Origin: a virus
Strand: one strand, 5' to 3'
IMG/VR virus record: IMGVR_UViG_3300025860_000056
Coordinates: 1-29,776 of that record
DNA length: 29,776 bases
In this document: one piece after another, positions 7,962 to 14,391 of the stretch
Layout of the letters: each line of letters begins with the position of its first letter
How positions within the stretch are numbered: the first letter of the stretch is position 1
Made by a program: the position numbers and the translations under genes
The notes under the pieces: model-generated
What the model was told of the DNA's origin: nothing
Seen by the model: only the letters and a program-made list of their open reading frames with translations
Database searches by the model: none

Positions 7962-8773
7962 TATTAGCCAAGATAGATAGCTCCTCTCTATACCCTGTAG
8001 GGTCTTCTGAGGTTGCCCCTATGCTCGATAAGGCTATGAAGTCAATCGAGGTGATGTCTGAGTCTTGTGCTATATGGAACCGATCACACTCAGAACTGAC
8101 GTGGGGCGCTATGGTTCTTGATGAAGAAAGCGAGACTAGGAACTTGCGACAAGTCAGCGCAGAAATGAAAAGAAAAAGGGACGCTCTAGTTGAGGTTAAT
8201 TTTAAATACAGAAAAAGTTTAGTTCAATCTGAAATACACGCTAGAAACGCAAATAATCTAGGCGACTCGTTAGAGGCAGACCTAGAAAATATATGTCATC
8301 AAGAGGAAGCGGCCAAGGCTCAGATGCTACATGAGGCAATACTAGGAGCTTCTAAAGATATTGAGGCATTGCGCTCTTCTTATGATAAGATAAAGTCCAG
8401 AATCCTAGATAAGCATGGAAAGCTAGACGAGGAGGTGTTTGAGCTTGAGGAAAAATCGTACTGGATTAAACGCGGTTTTAAGCAGTCTATGCAGGATGTA
8501 AGGGAACGAGGTCACATAACCAAGGGTGAGCAGATGCTTCTTGAACAGATAGGCCTAGAGCCAAACGAAGTTTTTAAGGACATAAGATCATATTTAGAGT
8601 TCATAGGTCAAGAGCTAGAAAAAGGTAGCACTATTGACCAAGAAGCTAGGCAGGACTTTTTTAGTCAGATGGAACAAAAATATCTATCTAAGGTTGAGAA
8701 GAAACTATCTGTTATGGGCGATTCTAAAAAGCACCTATTTATTACAGGGACTAGTGATGATTCTAGAGTATAA
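7958..8773 (+). CDS. coiled-coil protein of unknown function, upstream of receiver protein
   Basis: This product of up to 271 residues is highly charged and almost wholly helical, with long coiled-coil segments around residues 75-160 and 200-260. I recognise no family. Two starts compete. TTG at 7958 overlaps the fibre stop (TTGA) but has its purine stretch directly against the codon. ATG at 8021 has a TGAGG site 8 bases upstream and would remove 21 residues. The gene overlaps the next by 17 bases and belongs to a run of three unknown genes that includes a CheY-like protein. A signalling, scaffold or injected-protein role is possible, but nothing decides it. No membrane segment is seen. Confidence 0.62.
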   Translation: MILAKIDSSSLYPVGSSEVAPMLDKAMKSIEVMSESCAIWNRSHSELTWGAMVLDEESETRNLRQVSAEMKRKRDALVEVNFKYRKSLVQSEIHARNANNLGDSLEADLENICHQEEAAKAQMLHEAILGASKDIEALRSSYDKIKSRILDKHGKLDEEVFELEEKSYWIKRGFKQSMQDVRERGHITKGEQMLLEQIGLEPNEVFKDIRSYLEFIGQELEKGSTIDQEARQDFFSQMEQKYLSKVEKKLSVMGDSKKHLFITGTSDDSRV

Positions 8774-9053
8774 GTTAGATATTGATTTTGACGGTAAATT
8801 AAGAACACCCGCTTGGATTTCCTGTGGTGGGTTCTTTAAAAACTCGTCAAATACTTTGGTCGGTTTTAATCCTTCTAATGTAGAGTATAAAGTACCTGAT
8901 AATGTTGTAGTTTTATCTGTAGCCCAATTAAAAACAAGGGTGCTGGGTCTCCACTCAATAACGCCTTATTTAGATGATGAAGGCGAGGCGCTAGATAATG
9001 CCAGCGTTGAAAGTATGGTAGATGATATACTTAGTAAAAACGACTTTTCTTAG
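8757..9053 (+). CDS. hypothetical 98-residue protein in the receiver cassette
   Basis: The start is placed at the ATG at 8757, which has AGGGA six bases upstream. The longer frame back to 8634 would lie inside the preceding gene and have a basic, non-matching N-terminus. The product begins MILEYKLDIDFDGKLRTPAW and looks like a small mixed alpha/beta domain with an acidic helical tail ending VDDILSKNDFS. No family is recognised. It abuts the receiver-like gene with no gap (TAG then ATG), so the two proteins are probably made in step. Confidence 0.6.
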   Translation: MILEYKLDIDFDGKLRTPAWISCGGFFKNSSNTLVGFNPSNVEYKVPDNVVVLSVAQLKTRVLGLHSITPYLDDEGEALDNASVESMVDDILSKNDFS

Positions 9054-9500
9054 ATGAAAATTAGAGTCGCCGCTTTAGATGATCAGCAGAGTATGCTTGA
9101 TGTTCTGAAGATGCACGTCAAGAGTTATAATAAAAAGACTGAAGACGGCATTACTATAGAGCTAGATACTTTTACAAGCTATGAAGAGTTTTTGAAATGC
9201 TATAACCATGACTTGGCAGTATTAGATATTGATTTAAAAGAAGAGGTTGATGGTTTTGATGTTGCTAGATTAGCTTACAAGATACACCCTAAAGGTAATT
9301 TTGTTATGAGGAGCTCAAGCATAACCGAGGAAGACGCAGAGAATTACGAATGCTTAATGCCTAAAATCTTAGCTAGTAATTTTGTTAGTGAGTTAGTCAA
9401 AAGATACTTAGACATGTCTATAAGCTTAAAGACAAGAATGTCTAATAAGTTAGAAGTTTTTGACCAAGCTAGATTCTTTAGCCATGCACAGTCTTACTGA
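9054..9500 (+). CDS. CheY-like receiver domain protein (putative response regulator)
   Basis: This 148-residue protein has the layout of a response-regulator receiver. Residues 3-8 form the first strand, followed by the acidic pair D9-D10. The strand LAVLDIDL carries D58 as the likely phosphoacceptor. The strand NFVMRSS places S87 at the switch Thr/Ser position, and K104 in CLMPKIL is the candidate conserved lysine. A region of about 20 residues follows, with no DNA-binding output domain. No histidine kinase is present, so a phosphodonor would have to come from the host. Receiver proteins are rare in phage late operons. Motif spacing supports the fold better than any single residue, and phosphorylation is inference. 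Confidence 0.6.
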   Translation: MKIRVAALDDQQSMLDVLKMHVKSYNKKTEDGITIELDTFTSYEEFLKCYNHDLAVLDIDLKEEVDGFDVARLAYKIHPKGNFVMRSSSITEEDAENYECLMPKILASNFVSELVKRYLDMSISLKTRMSNKLEVFDQARFFSHAQSY

Positions 9501-9912
9501 CGACGAGGAAACGAAGGTCTACACAATGTTTGAGGGTAAGACAAACGATCAAATAGCTGAAGAGGCAAAACTTGAAAACCACATAAAGAAGGTTATCAAT
9601 AAATTACCATTGCCTTCTAAGTACCGTGAGATGATTTGTGAAATCGTCGCGGGTTTAATCGGTGAAACTCTAGACGACAAGTTTGTAAGAGTTGGCGAGA
9701 GACTAGGCCATTTAGAAGGTGAGATAACTAGAATTGACCACCGTATGGAAATGAGAGACTTGGGCCATGATACAAAAGATGGTGAGCATGACAAAGAGAT
9801 TCAGGATATCAAGCAGTTAATAAAAGAGTCTAAAGAAGATAACGAGAAGTTTATTAAAGGCGTTGGCGCTGTCATATTAATTATAGTGGCTGTTCTTGAG
9901 TTGTGGCAATGA
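9484..9912 (+). CDS. holin-like membrane protein with coiled coil and C-terminal TM (XhlA-like)
   Basis: The product of about 142 residues has a helical N-terminal half, a charged coiled coil (about residues 75-125) and a C-terminal membrane segment FIKGVGAVILIIVAVLELWQ at the extreme end. Coiled coil plus a terminal TM recalls XhlA-type holin or holin-associated proteins. It precedes a tiny membrane protein and a lipoprotein, which together look like a lysis cluster. The start is uncertain: ATG 9484 is chosen because it overlaps the upstream gene slightly. ATG 9526, with AAGG eight bases upstream, and TTG 9460 are alternatives. A tail-associated membrane role is also possible. Confidence 0.55.
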   Translation: MHSLTDDEETKVYTMFEGKTNDQIAEEAKLENHIKKVINKLPLPSKYREMICEIVAGLIGETLDDKFVRVGERLGHLEGEITRIDHRMEMRDLGHDTKDGEHDKEIQDIKQLIKESKEDNEKFIKGVGAVILIIVAVLELWQ

Positions 9913-10001
9913 TTACCCGCAAAGCTGAGAATATCATCCTATTCAGCACGATTGCTTTGTGTGCTGTGTGTGTTGCTATTATTATTTGGGCGGTTCTATG
10001 A
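9909..10001 (+). CDS. 30-residue single-pass membrane peptide (putative holin/antiholin accessory)
   Basis: The small frame reads MITRKAENIILFSTIALCAV and then VAIIIWAVL, so almost all of it is one transmembrane helix after a short basic N-terminus. Both ends are ATGA overlaps: its ATG overlaps the TGA of the gene before, and its TGA overlaps the ATG of the lipoprotein gene after. Such double coupling argues that it is really translated. Position inside the putative lysis cluster suggests a holin or antiholin-type role (inference). Confidence 0.6.
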   Translation: MITRKAENIILFSTIALCAVCVAIIIWAVL

Positions 10002-10486
10002 AATATCTATGTGTGTTAGCTTTTCTACTTTGTGGATGTAAAGCTGTTGAATATTTTGGCGCTGTTTCAATGGAGACATTTAACGATAGCCAAGAGGAGC
10101 AGGAAGAATTTGCTCATGATATAAGCACTAATCAAGCGTCTGCTGGAAAGGTTATTTATGCTCTTACTCACGAAAATATACTTGAAGCAAAGCACAATGA
10201 AGATGACCAGAAGTTAGACCGATCTTATCAAGCTAAAGCCAACGCTGAGGCAGTAATTAAAGAAGCTGATAAACTTGCGGATACATCATTTTTAAGAGCC
10301 GAAAACCCTACCGATTGGGCAGGGATAATCGACTCTGTAGTAAAGACTCTCATGGGTGCGGTTCTGGCTTATTTTGGTGTCTCTATTCCTATGGGTAAGA
10401 AGGTAGAGAGGCTTAAAGAGAAAGCCAGAAACTACGCAAAAAGCACAGATGAGAATGATATTAAGGATGACAAGGACTTATCTTAG
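9998..10486 (+). CDS. lipoprotein with C-terminal hydrophobic segment (candidate unimolecular spanin)
   Basis: The start is the ATG at 9998, in ATGA overlap with the preceding peptide. From it the protein (162 residues) begins MKYLCVLAFLLCGCKAVEYF, a lipoprotein signal with lipobox Leu-Cys-Gly-Cys and C14 as likely lipidation site. The middle is a charged helical region (about 25-100). A moderately hydrophobic stretch follows around 107-130 (WAGIIDSVVKTLMGAVLAYF), then a charged tail. A lipid-anchored N-terminus plus a C-terminal membrane helix is the plan of u-spanins such as T1 gp11, which fuse inner and outer membranes at lysis. The hydrophobic segment is not strongly ideal, so a plain lipoprotein is possible. 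The 3' end overlaps a leftward gene by 26 bases. Confidence 0.6.
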   Translation: MKYLCVLAFLLCGCKAVEYFGAVSMETFNDSQEEQEEFAHDISTNQASAGKVIYALTHENILEAKHNEDDQKLDRSYQAKANAEAVIKEADKLADTSFLRAENPTDWAGIIDSVVKTLMGAVLAYFGVSIPMGKKVERLKEKARNYAKSTDENDIKDDKDLS

Positions 10487-10859
10487 AGCGTTCCTCCCTA
10501 AAGTGATGCCAAAGCGCAATCAATAACCGCGCACTAGCATTAGCTAAATGCGGTTCATTAGTATCACCGTCAATTTCCTCAACATCTAAGTACTGCAAGA
10601 TGTGACTGATTGCCTTGTTTGCATGGTATTCAACGTCTGCGTCTTCCTTCCATTGCATTCTATAGCGTCCTTCCTTCTGTAGTCCTTGGGCTAGTATTGA
10701 TTCTATTGAGTCTAATACTTCGCCTTTGAAGTCTTGGATAAGTTCGTGGTCTTCTTCGCCAAGAGTATCAAGGTCAACTTTAATAGTTTTATCGCCTTTT
10801 CTCTCCTCAACAATCTTAGAGAAATAAGCGTCTTCTTCTTCGTCGGTTATGTCAATCAT
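10461..10859 (-). CDS. MazG-fold dATP/dGTP diphosphohydrolase-like domain protein
   Basis: This 132-residue protein has a C-terminal half with helices carrying EYHANKAISHILQYLD, then an acidic loop EIDGDTNEPHLANASARL. The Asp/Glu-rich loop followed by PHLANA and a helix matches the all-alpha N-terminal dATP/dGTP diphosphohydrolase domain (PF18909 from memory, formerly DUF5664). That domain is frequent in phages and related in fold to MazG-type nucleotide pyrophosphohydrolases. A role in trimming the host dNTP pool is plausible but the substrate is unknown. It is the last gene of the leftward block. Its stop lies inside the 3' end of the rightward lipoprotein gene, and its start overlaps the upstream gene by ATGA. 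Confidence 0.65.
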   Translation of the reverse strand: MIDITDEEEDAYFSKIVEERKGDKTIKVDLDTLGEEDHELIQDFKGEVLDSIESILAQGLQKEGRYRMQWKEDADVEYHANKAISHILQYLDVEEIDGDTNEPHLANASARLLIALWHHFREERSKISPCHP

Positions 10860-11113
10860 CTATTCAATCTCTCTTCTCTGGCTTTATCTAAATACTCTTG
10901 TGGAACAACACTAATCAATATATCTAAATCTATCAATACATTCTCTAAATCGGTCCTAGCAATTTTAAGAAGCATGCTGTCTTTTTTGTAGTAATCAAGT
11001 TCAGATTGAAGTGTATTTCTTTCTGCGTCACATTTCTTGCATAAACTCTTTTTAAAATGAGACTCACAAGATACATCTTTTTCACATATATAACAATCAA
11101 CTTTTAAAGTCAT
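10856..11113 (-). CDS. small zinc-ribbon and coiled-coil protein
   Basis: This 85-residue protein has an N-terminal Cys cluster CYICEKDVSCESHFKKSLCKKC, with CxxC at 7-10 and CxxC at 25-28, likely binding one zinc ion. A coiled-coil helix of Lys/Glu/Leu follows to the end. GAGAGG lies about six bases before the ATG. It is coupled by ATGA to the MazG-fold gene after it. Function unknown; small zinc ribbons of this kind are often host-takeover or regulatory proteins. Confidence 0.62.
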   Translation of the reverse strand: MTLKVDCYICEKDVSCESHFKKSLCKKCDAERNTLQSELDYYKKDSMLLKIARTDLENVLIDLDILISVVPQEYLDKAREERLNR

Positions 11114-11115
11114 TA

Positions 11116-11364
11116 TTAGCCCTCTCCTAAATACCCATCAAACTCTGGCCATTCTTTCTTTACCATTTCCCACTCGCCCTGATTCCATTCCTCCCAGAAA
11201 TAAAAAGGTTGGTCTTGTTCCATAGCGAAGCTTATAGCGTACATAATATGCTCTTGCGATTTCCTAAACTCATCACGTTCTTTCTTCAAATCTCTTATAA
11301 CATCTCTCTGATAAATAGCAAACGCGCCCAAGTCCTCTATTGTTTTGCAGTCTTCTAGCCTCAT
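11116..11364 (-). CDS. hypothetical acidic protein
   Basis: The product begins MRLEDCKTIEDLGAFAIYQR and is helical and acidic, with a Trp-rich stretch (YFWEEWNQGEWEMVKKEW) near the C-terminus. The ATG at 11364 lies in a TGATG junction with the preceding stop and has a G-rich site four bases upstream. A GTG one codon earlier (11367) is the alternative. No family recognised. Confidence 0.58.
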   Translation of the reverse strand: MRLEDCKTIEDLGAFAIYQRDVIRDLKKERDEFRKSQEHIMYAISFAMEQDQPFYFWEEWNQGEWEMVKKEWPEFDGYLGEG

Positions 11365-11564
11365 CACGCCCCCCTAACACAAGGGTCAGGGTAAGCATAG
11401 CCAGCTCTAGCGCCAATATACTGATAGGATAGAGTACACTGTGCGCATATTCTTTGCTCTGGTGTTGAGTCTCTAAGCTCTCCACATTTCAAACAGGGGC
11501 GCTTATGTCCATTTGCTTTTTTAAAAGGCTTTATTAAGCTGTAAAAGTATTCTTCTTTATCCAT
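11364..11564 (-). CDS. small zinc-ribbon protein
   Basis: This 66-residue protein has an N-terminal helix, then CLKCGELRDSTPEQRICAQC, a two-knuckle CxxC...CxxC zinc ribbon (about residues 24-43), and a short Tyr/Gly tail. It overlaps the upstream 55-residue gene by 31 bases and touches the downstream gene at TGATG. Function unknown; a nucleic-acid or protein-binding role is inferred from the ribbon. Confidence 0.6.
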   Translation of the reverse strand: MDKEEYFYSLIKPFKKANGHKRPCLKCGELRDSTPEQRICAQCTLSYQYIGARAGYAYPDPCVRGA

Positions 11565-11701
11565 GTTTTGGCTCTCTCTAGTGTGTGTTCAAATTCTTGT
11601 GGACTCATATTATTAGTATGAAAACGGGCGCTATGATAATCAAAGCCATGAGCTTTGAATAGGTAATACCATATCTTTCTCTTCTTCTTTGCTCTGGTCA
11701 T
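11534..11701 (-). CDS. small basic hypothetical protein (55 residues)
   Basis: The ATG at 11701 opens a 55-residue frame beginning MTRAKKKRKIWYYLFKAHGF and ending IKKNTFTA. It is basic and aromatic-rich at the start, with one amphipathic helix after (SPQEFEHTLERAKTWIKK). Its ATG overlaps the TGA of the gene upstream (ATGA), which supports translation. The 31-base overlap with the downstream gene is larger than usual here. No family recognised. Confidence 0.55.
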   Translation of the reverse strand: MTRAKKKRKIWYYLFKAHGFDYHSARFHTNNMSPQEFEHTLERAKTWIKKNTFTA

Positions 11702-11865
11702 CTTATGTCTAGATCCCTTATTGCTTGGTTTAGTTCCTCGGTGAATTGCTTTTTAGTCTTAATCAACTCGTACCGCATGGATGATTTTTGTCTTATATCC
11801 AAGTCAGTCTTACCTATTGGCTCGACTATTCTTAGGATGTCGTGGCATAGTGTTCTTAATTTCAT
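11698..11865 (-). CDS. small hypothetical protein (55 residues)
   Basis: The frame from ATG 11865 to TGA 11698 gives MKLRTLCHDILRIVEPIGKT and a helical charged remainder ending AIRDLDIR. It overlaps the genes on both sides by four bases (ATGA), part of a chain of translationally coupled tiny genes. The upstream gene ends in AAAAAGAAATGA, which gives only a weak ribosome site, so coupling is probably how it is translated. Function unknown. Confidence 0.58.
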   Translation of the reverse strand: MKLRTLCHDILRIVEPIGKTDLDIRQKSSMRYELIKTKKQFTEELNQAIRDLDIR

Positions 11866-12041
11866 TTCTTTTTAACTGCTCGTTCAAGTTCTGTTATTCG
11901 TTTATATAGATTACAATACAACTCTATCGGTATAGTGATTGAGTTATTGTCTTCGCTGACTGGCGTTTCACCAGATACGATTTTCTTTAGTGACTTCGCG
12001 TTTAGGTGACGCAAAAAACTTTCTTTTGATCGCGAACTCAT
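11862..12041 (-). CDS. small hypothetical protein (59 residues)
   Basis: The frame runs from ATG 12041 to TGA 11862 and gives MSSRSKESFLRHLNAKSLKK, a central Ser/Thr/Glu segment and a C-terminal helix ending ELERAVKKK. Both ends are ATGA overlaps. A basic N-terminal helix could bind nucleic acid, but there is no recognised family. Confidence 0.58.
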   Translation of the reverse strand: MSSRSKESFLRHLNAKSLKKIVSGETPVSEDNNSITIPIELYCNLYKRITELERAVKKK

Positions 12042-12313
12042 AACCCCATCCTAGAAACATGATTACTCCAAGCCTTTCTAAAATAACTCAACCCTTGGCA
12101 TTCAGTATGAAGCCACTTAATTGAGCTCTCTAGCCTCTTTAACTTCCCAGTCAAGACTTTATTTTGAGTCACAACAAACTCTTTGTCATGACTAAAGCTA
12201 CGCTTGAGAACATCTATCTCACTCTCAAGCTGTTTAATGTACTTCTCTTGTCTCTCTGTATCGCTCATTAACTGAGCGATGACAGGATTTAATATAGCTT
12301 CCTTTAAACCCAT
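12038..12313 (-). CDS. coiled-coil hypothetical protein
   Basis: This 91-residue protein is predicted to be mostly coiled coil (about 20-70: EKYIKQLESEIDVLKRSF onward), ending in a Trp-containing tail WSNHVSRMGL. It overlaps the upstream gene by 10 bases and the downstream one by ATGA. No family recognised. Confidence 0.6.
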   Translation of the reverse strand: MGLKEAILNPVIAQLMSDTERQEKYIKQLESEIDVLKRSFSHDKEFVVTQNKVLTGKLKRLESSIKWLHTECQGLSYFRKAWSNHVSRMGL

Positions 12314-12552
12314 TTGCTGATGACCTCGTTTTCAATGTTAAAGCGCTCTTCATCGTGGGCCTTCATTAGATAAGCTTCAGAAGCTATGAATTTACTCGGT
12401 GCTGTTATTCCATAAGTAAATAATGGATAACCTATAACCTTCTGAATATCATTAGAGCTTATCTTGATAGCGGCTAAAGTTGCCTCTACTTCAGTTGTAG
12501 ACTCTAAGTCTATGAAGGCTGGGCTGTTTGGTGTTTTTAAATAGTATTTCAT
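12304..12552 (-). CDS. hypothetical protein
   Basis: This 82-residue protein begins MKYYLKTPNSPAFIDLESTT and appears to be a small mixed alpha/beta domain. It has a strong ribosome site, AAGGAG five bases before the ATG. The 61-base gap upstream holds a TATA-like box and a GAGCCC element (see 12579-12592), so this gene may start its own leftward transcript. Confidence 0.62.
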   Translation of the reverse strand: MKYYLKTPNSPAFIDLESTTEVEATLAAIKISSNDIQKVIGYPLFTYGITAPSKFIASEAYLMKAHDEERFNIENEVISKWV

Positions 12553-12578
12553 GTCATCTCCTTAATTACGACTTAAAT

Positions 12579-12592
12579 ATTATATAGGGCTC
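12579..12592 (-). promoter_or_regulatory. candidate leftward promoter/operator element
   Basis: Read leftward, GAGCCCT is followed one base on by TATAAT (12584-12579), a perfect -10 match. TTTAAC at 12605-12600 is a weak -35 at 15 bases. The element lies 27-40 bases before the ATG at 12552. A similar G/C block next to a TATA-like box occurs before other leftward genes. Confidence 0.45.
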
Positions 12593-12613
12593 TGTAATAG
12601 TTAAAGGCCTATA

Positions 12614-12775
12614 TTATTTTATTTTAATCTCATACTCTTTTTCGTACATTTTAAGAGCTTCATAAAACTGCTCGTCTGTTAGTGGGTCCACGTCTCCCCT
12701 TTCATATTCTACAAAGTCAAGGTATTCCCTAATAACAGACCTTAGTGCCTTTCTTAGCTTCTCCTCTTCGCTCAT
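12614..12775 (-). CDS. small acidic hypothetical protein (53 residues)
   Basis: The frame from ATG 12775 to TAA 12614 gives MSEEEKLRKALRSVIREYLD, an acidic middle and the tail EKEYEIKIK. It is helical and strongly charged. Its ATG overlaps the TGA of the exonuclease gene (ATGA), so the two are probably made together. It could be a small partner of the nuclease, but this is inference from position only. Confidence 0.6.
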   Translation of the reverse strand: MSEEEKLRKALRSVIREYLDFVEYERGDVDPLTDEQFYEALKMYEKEYEIKIK

Positions 12776-13554
12776 ATCTCTATACTTTCCCCATATGTGC
12801 TAATATCACTAGGCCTATCACTCATAGCCTCAAGCATCTCAACCGTAACAAGGCTATGAATATACTCACGGCAAAGATGTACGCGTTCCTGTACTTCTTT
12901 CATACAGTCTCTATCACGTTCAAAAGGGAAGCTCTTGACTCTTAGCGGTCTGCCTAAGTGCTTATAGGTTAATGAGTCATCGTCGGGAGTATCCATTAGC
13001 ATATAGTCAACTGAGTAGTGCTCTTTGCCTGCAAGCTCCATATATCCCTGACCTTGCCACCAATAGTCCTTGGTCGGTAGCTTATCCTCAAAGAGTGGAA
13101 AGGTCGTATAATCCCACGAGTTCTTCACGTCTCTAATCATATCCTCGTCATGGAGAATAATATCGGGCGTTCCAGTTAAGAAATCATTCTCAAAGTTAAT
13201 GATATTCTTGCTGTATTCTTCGTTCAGATACTTAATAGACTCATCCTCTACGTCCCAGCCTTTCTTGGTGTATTTGTTACTATACTCTATTCGCTGGCCG
13301 TATAATTCTTGCTTGAGCAACTCTTGGCAGTAGGTCTTGGCTCCTTCTGGTAGCTCTTTATCTTTAGACTTCTCTTCAAGCTCTTGCTTTTCCTTCACCA
13401 TGTTTGCGGTGAGTGGCTTACACTTACCAGATGGCGCTAACTCTTCACGGTCAACTAGGTACTTGAGTCTAGTCTTCTGTGTATCGGTTAATCCAATCTT
13501 GCCAGCCATTATTCTACCGAGTGCTGACGCTCTACATTTGAAGGGTTTTAACAT
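12772..13554 (-). CDS. lambda-exonuclease/YqaJ-type recombination nuclease
   Basis: This 260-residue protein carries the PD-(D/E)XK catalytic core of phage 5'-3' exonucleases. A helix with E103/E105 (KGWDVEDESIKYL) comes first, then GTPDII with D131, the D-x-K strand IRDVKNSW (D142, K144), and a helix with WWQGQGYMEL (Q167/Q169). Residues 1-90 are a Lys-rich helical region. Such enzymes chew one strand of dsDNA ends to expose ssDNA for annealing. The nearby Sak4-like ATPase and SSB-like protein complete a typical recombination set. It overlaps the upstream gene by 7 bases and the downstream one by 4. Confidence 0.82.
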   Translation of the reverse strand: MLKPFKCRASALGRIMAGKIGLTDTQKTRLKYLVDREELAPSGKCKPLTANMVKEKQELEEKSKDKELPEGAKTYCQELLKQELYGQRIEYSNKYTKKGWDVEDESIKYLNEEYSKNIINFENDFLTGTPDIILHDEDMIRDVKNSWDYTTFPLFEDKLPTKDYWWQGQGYMELAGKEHYSVDYMLMDTPDDDSLTYKHLGRPLRVKSFPFERDRDCMKEVQERVHLCREYIHSLVTVEMLEAMSDRPSDISTYGESIEI

Positions 13555-13838
13555 GCCATCGACTCCATAAATTTAACCTCATCCTGACTGTATAGTTCTA
13601 TATCATAAAAGAAAGTCATAATAGACCGACTCTTCAAGCCCTTGGGGTTCATGTCTCTTATCACTTCGTTGCGTTTCTCTATCACATAAGATAAGTCAAA
13701 CTCTTCTAGTGTTAGGTAATTTATAAAGGTCAAGACTGCTTGCATGACCTCGTGCTTCTCTTCTCTTGTGAACTCTGCGCCCACTTCAAGGTCTTGGTCT
13801 AGCTCACTGGCTAGCGTGTAAAGGGCTTCTATTCGCAT
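13548..13838 (-). CDS. hypothetical helical protein upstream of the exonuclease
   Basis: From ATG 13838 the product has 96 residues and begins MRIEALYTLASELDQDLEVG. A TTG at 13856 would add METHKK but lacks a good ribosome site. A GGAG lies 12 bases before the ATG, which is long but usable. The protein is acidic and helical, with repeated aromatic/Leu positions. Its 3' end overlaps the exonuclease gene, suggesting co-expression. No family recognised. Confidence 0.55.
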   Translation of the reverse strand: MRIEALYTLASELDQDLEVGAEFTREEKHEVMQAVLTFINYLTLEEFDLSYVIEKRNEVIRDMNPKGLKSRSIMTFFYDIELYSQDEVKFMESMAC

Positions 13839-14218
13839 TTTCTTATGTGTCTCCAAGATAGTTCATTGTCTCCTAATTCATTCAATACTATATGAACTCC
13901 TTTATATTGACATACATATTCTCTTTTCATCCATGGCTCTTCTTTATAGTCCGATACTTCAACCATCTCACCCTGCTTAAATTCAAGTTCGTCTTTTACT
14001 TTCTTGCACATCCATTTAGAAAATGTATATATACCTATGTTATAAGAATCACATTCTTTAAAATCATGATAAAACTCTCGTCCTATTAAGTGACTCATTT
14101 TGCCTACAACAAAATTCCAGTGATTCTTTTTGTTTATGTCTCCCTCGTAGTCTACCTTAGCACCCTTAGTAGCCCTCAACTCCTCAAGAGTCTTTACTCT
14201 CCATTTCTTTTTACTCAT
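13829..14218 (-). CDS. hypothetical Trp-rich protein
   Basis: This 129-residue protein has a basic start (MSKKKWRVKTLEELRATKGA), a central helical part and a C-terminal beta-rich part (YVCQYKGVHIVLNELGDNEL) ending SWRHIRKCE. Six Trp residues in 129 is notable. AAGGAG lies upstream with longer than usual spacing to the ATG. No named family; the C-terminal part may be a small barrel. Confidence 0.58.
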   Translation of the reverse strand: MSKKKWRVKTLEELRATKGAKVDYEGDINKKNHWNFVVGKMSHLIGREFYHDFKECDSYNIGIYTFSKWMCKKVKDELEFKQGEMVEVSDYKEEPWMKREYVCQYKGVHIVLNELGDNELSWRHIRKCE

Positions 14219-14220
14219 GT

Positions 14221-14391
14221 TTAATTAATCTCCTTATATAAATGAAGTATATATTTAGGGCTATACCAGAAATTCCCCTCTGTCTTTTGTACAGGACCAT
14301 CTGGTTTATATCCTTCTTTTATCCAGAAATCTCTTGTGAAATTGAAGTCAGATAAACTAGACTCTTCTATCGTGTGGTATAATTTACTCAC
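14221..14391 (-). CDS. small hypothetical protein with GTG start (56 residues)
   Basis: The GTG at 14391 follows GGGAGG with about six bases of spacing and overlaps the TGA of the upstream regulator gene (GTGA). The product runs MSKLYHTIEESSLSDFNFTR and DFWIKEGYKPDG, ending LHLYKEIN. Its last codons contain the AAGGAG used by the next gene. The recurring AGCCCT/TATA element (14246-14262) also lies inside it. No family recognised. Confidence 0.6.
   Translation of the reverse strand: MSKLYHTIEESSLSDFNFTRDFWIKEGYKPDGPVQKTEGNFWYSPKYILHLYKEIN

Noticed and set aside
8634-8756. Longer N-terminus for the gene ending at 9053
   Set aside because: It would lie inside the preceding coiled-coil gene, is unusually basic, and has no ribosome site, while ATG 8757 has AGGGA at good spacing.
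9959-9997. Longer N-terminus for the lipoprotein gene (MCCVCCYYYLGGS extension)
   Set aside because: It overlaps the 30-residue membrane peptide and destroys the clean lipoprotein signal that begins at ATG 9998.
12582-12614. Inverted repeat ATATAGG/CCTATAT as a terminator
   Set aside because: The loop is 19 bases and the stem AT-rich, with no T-run; more likely part of the promoter-like region.
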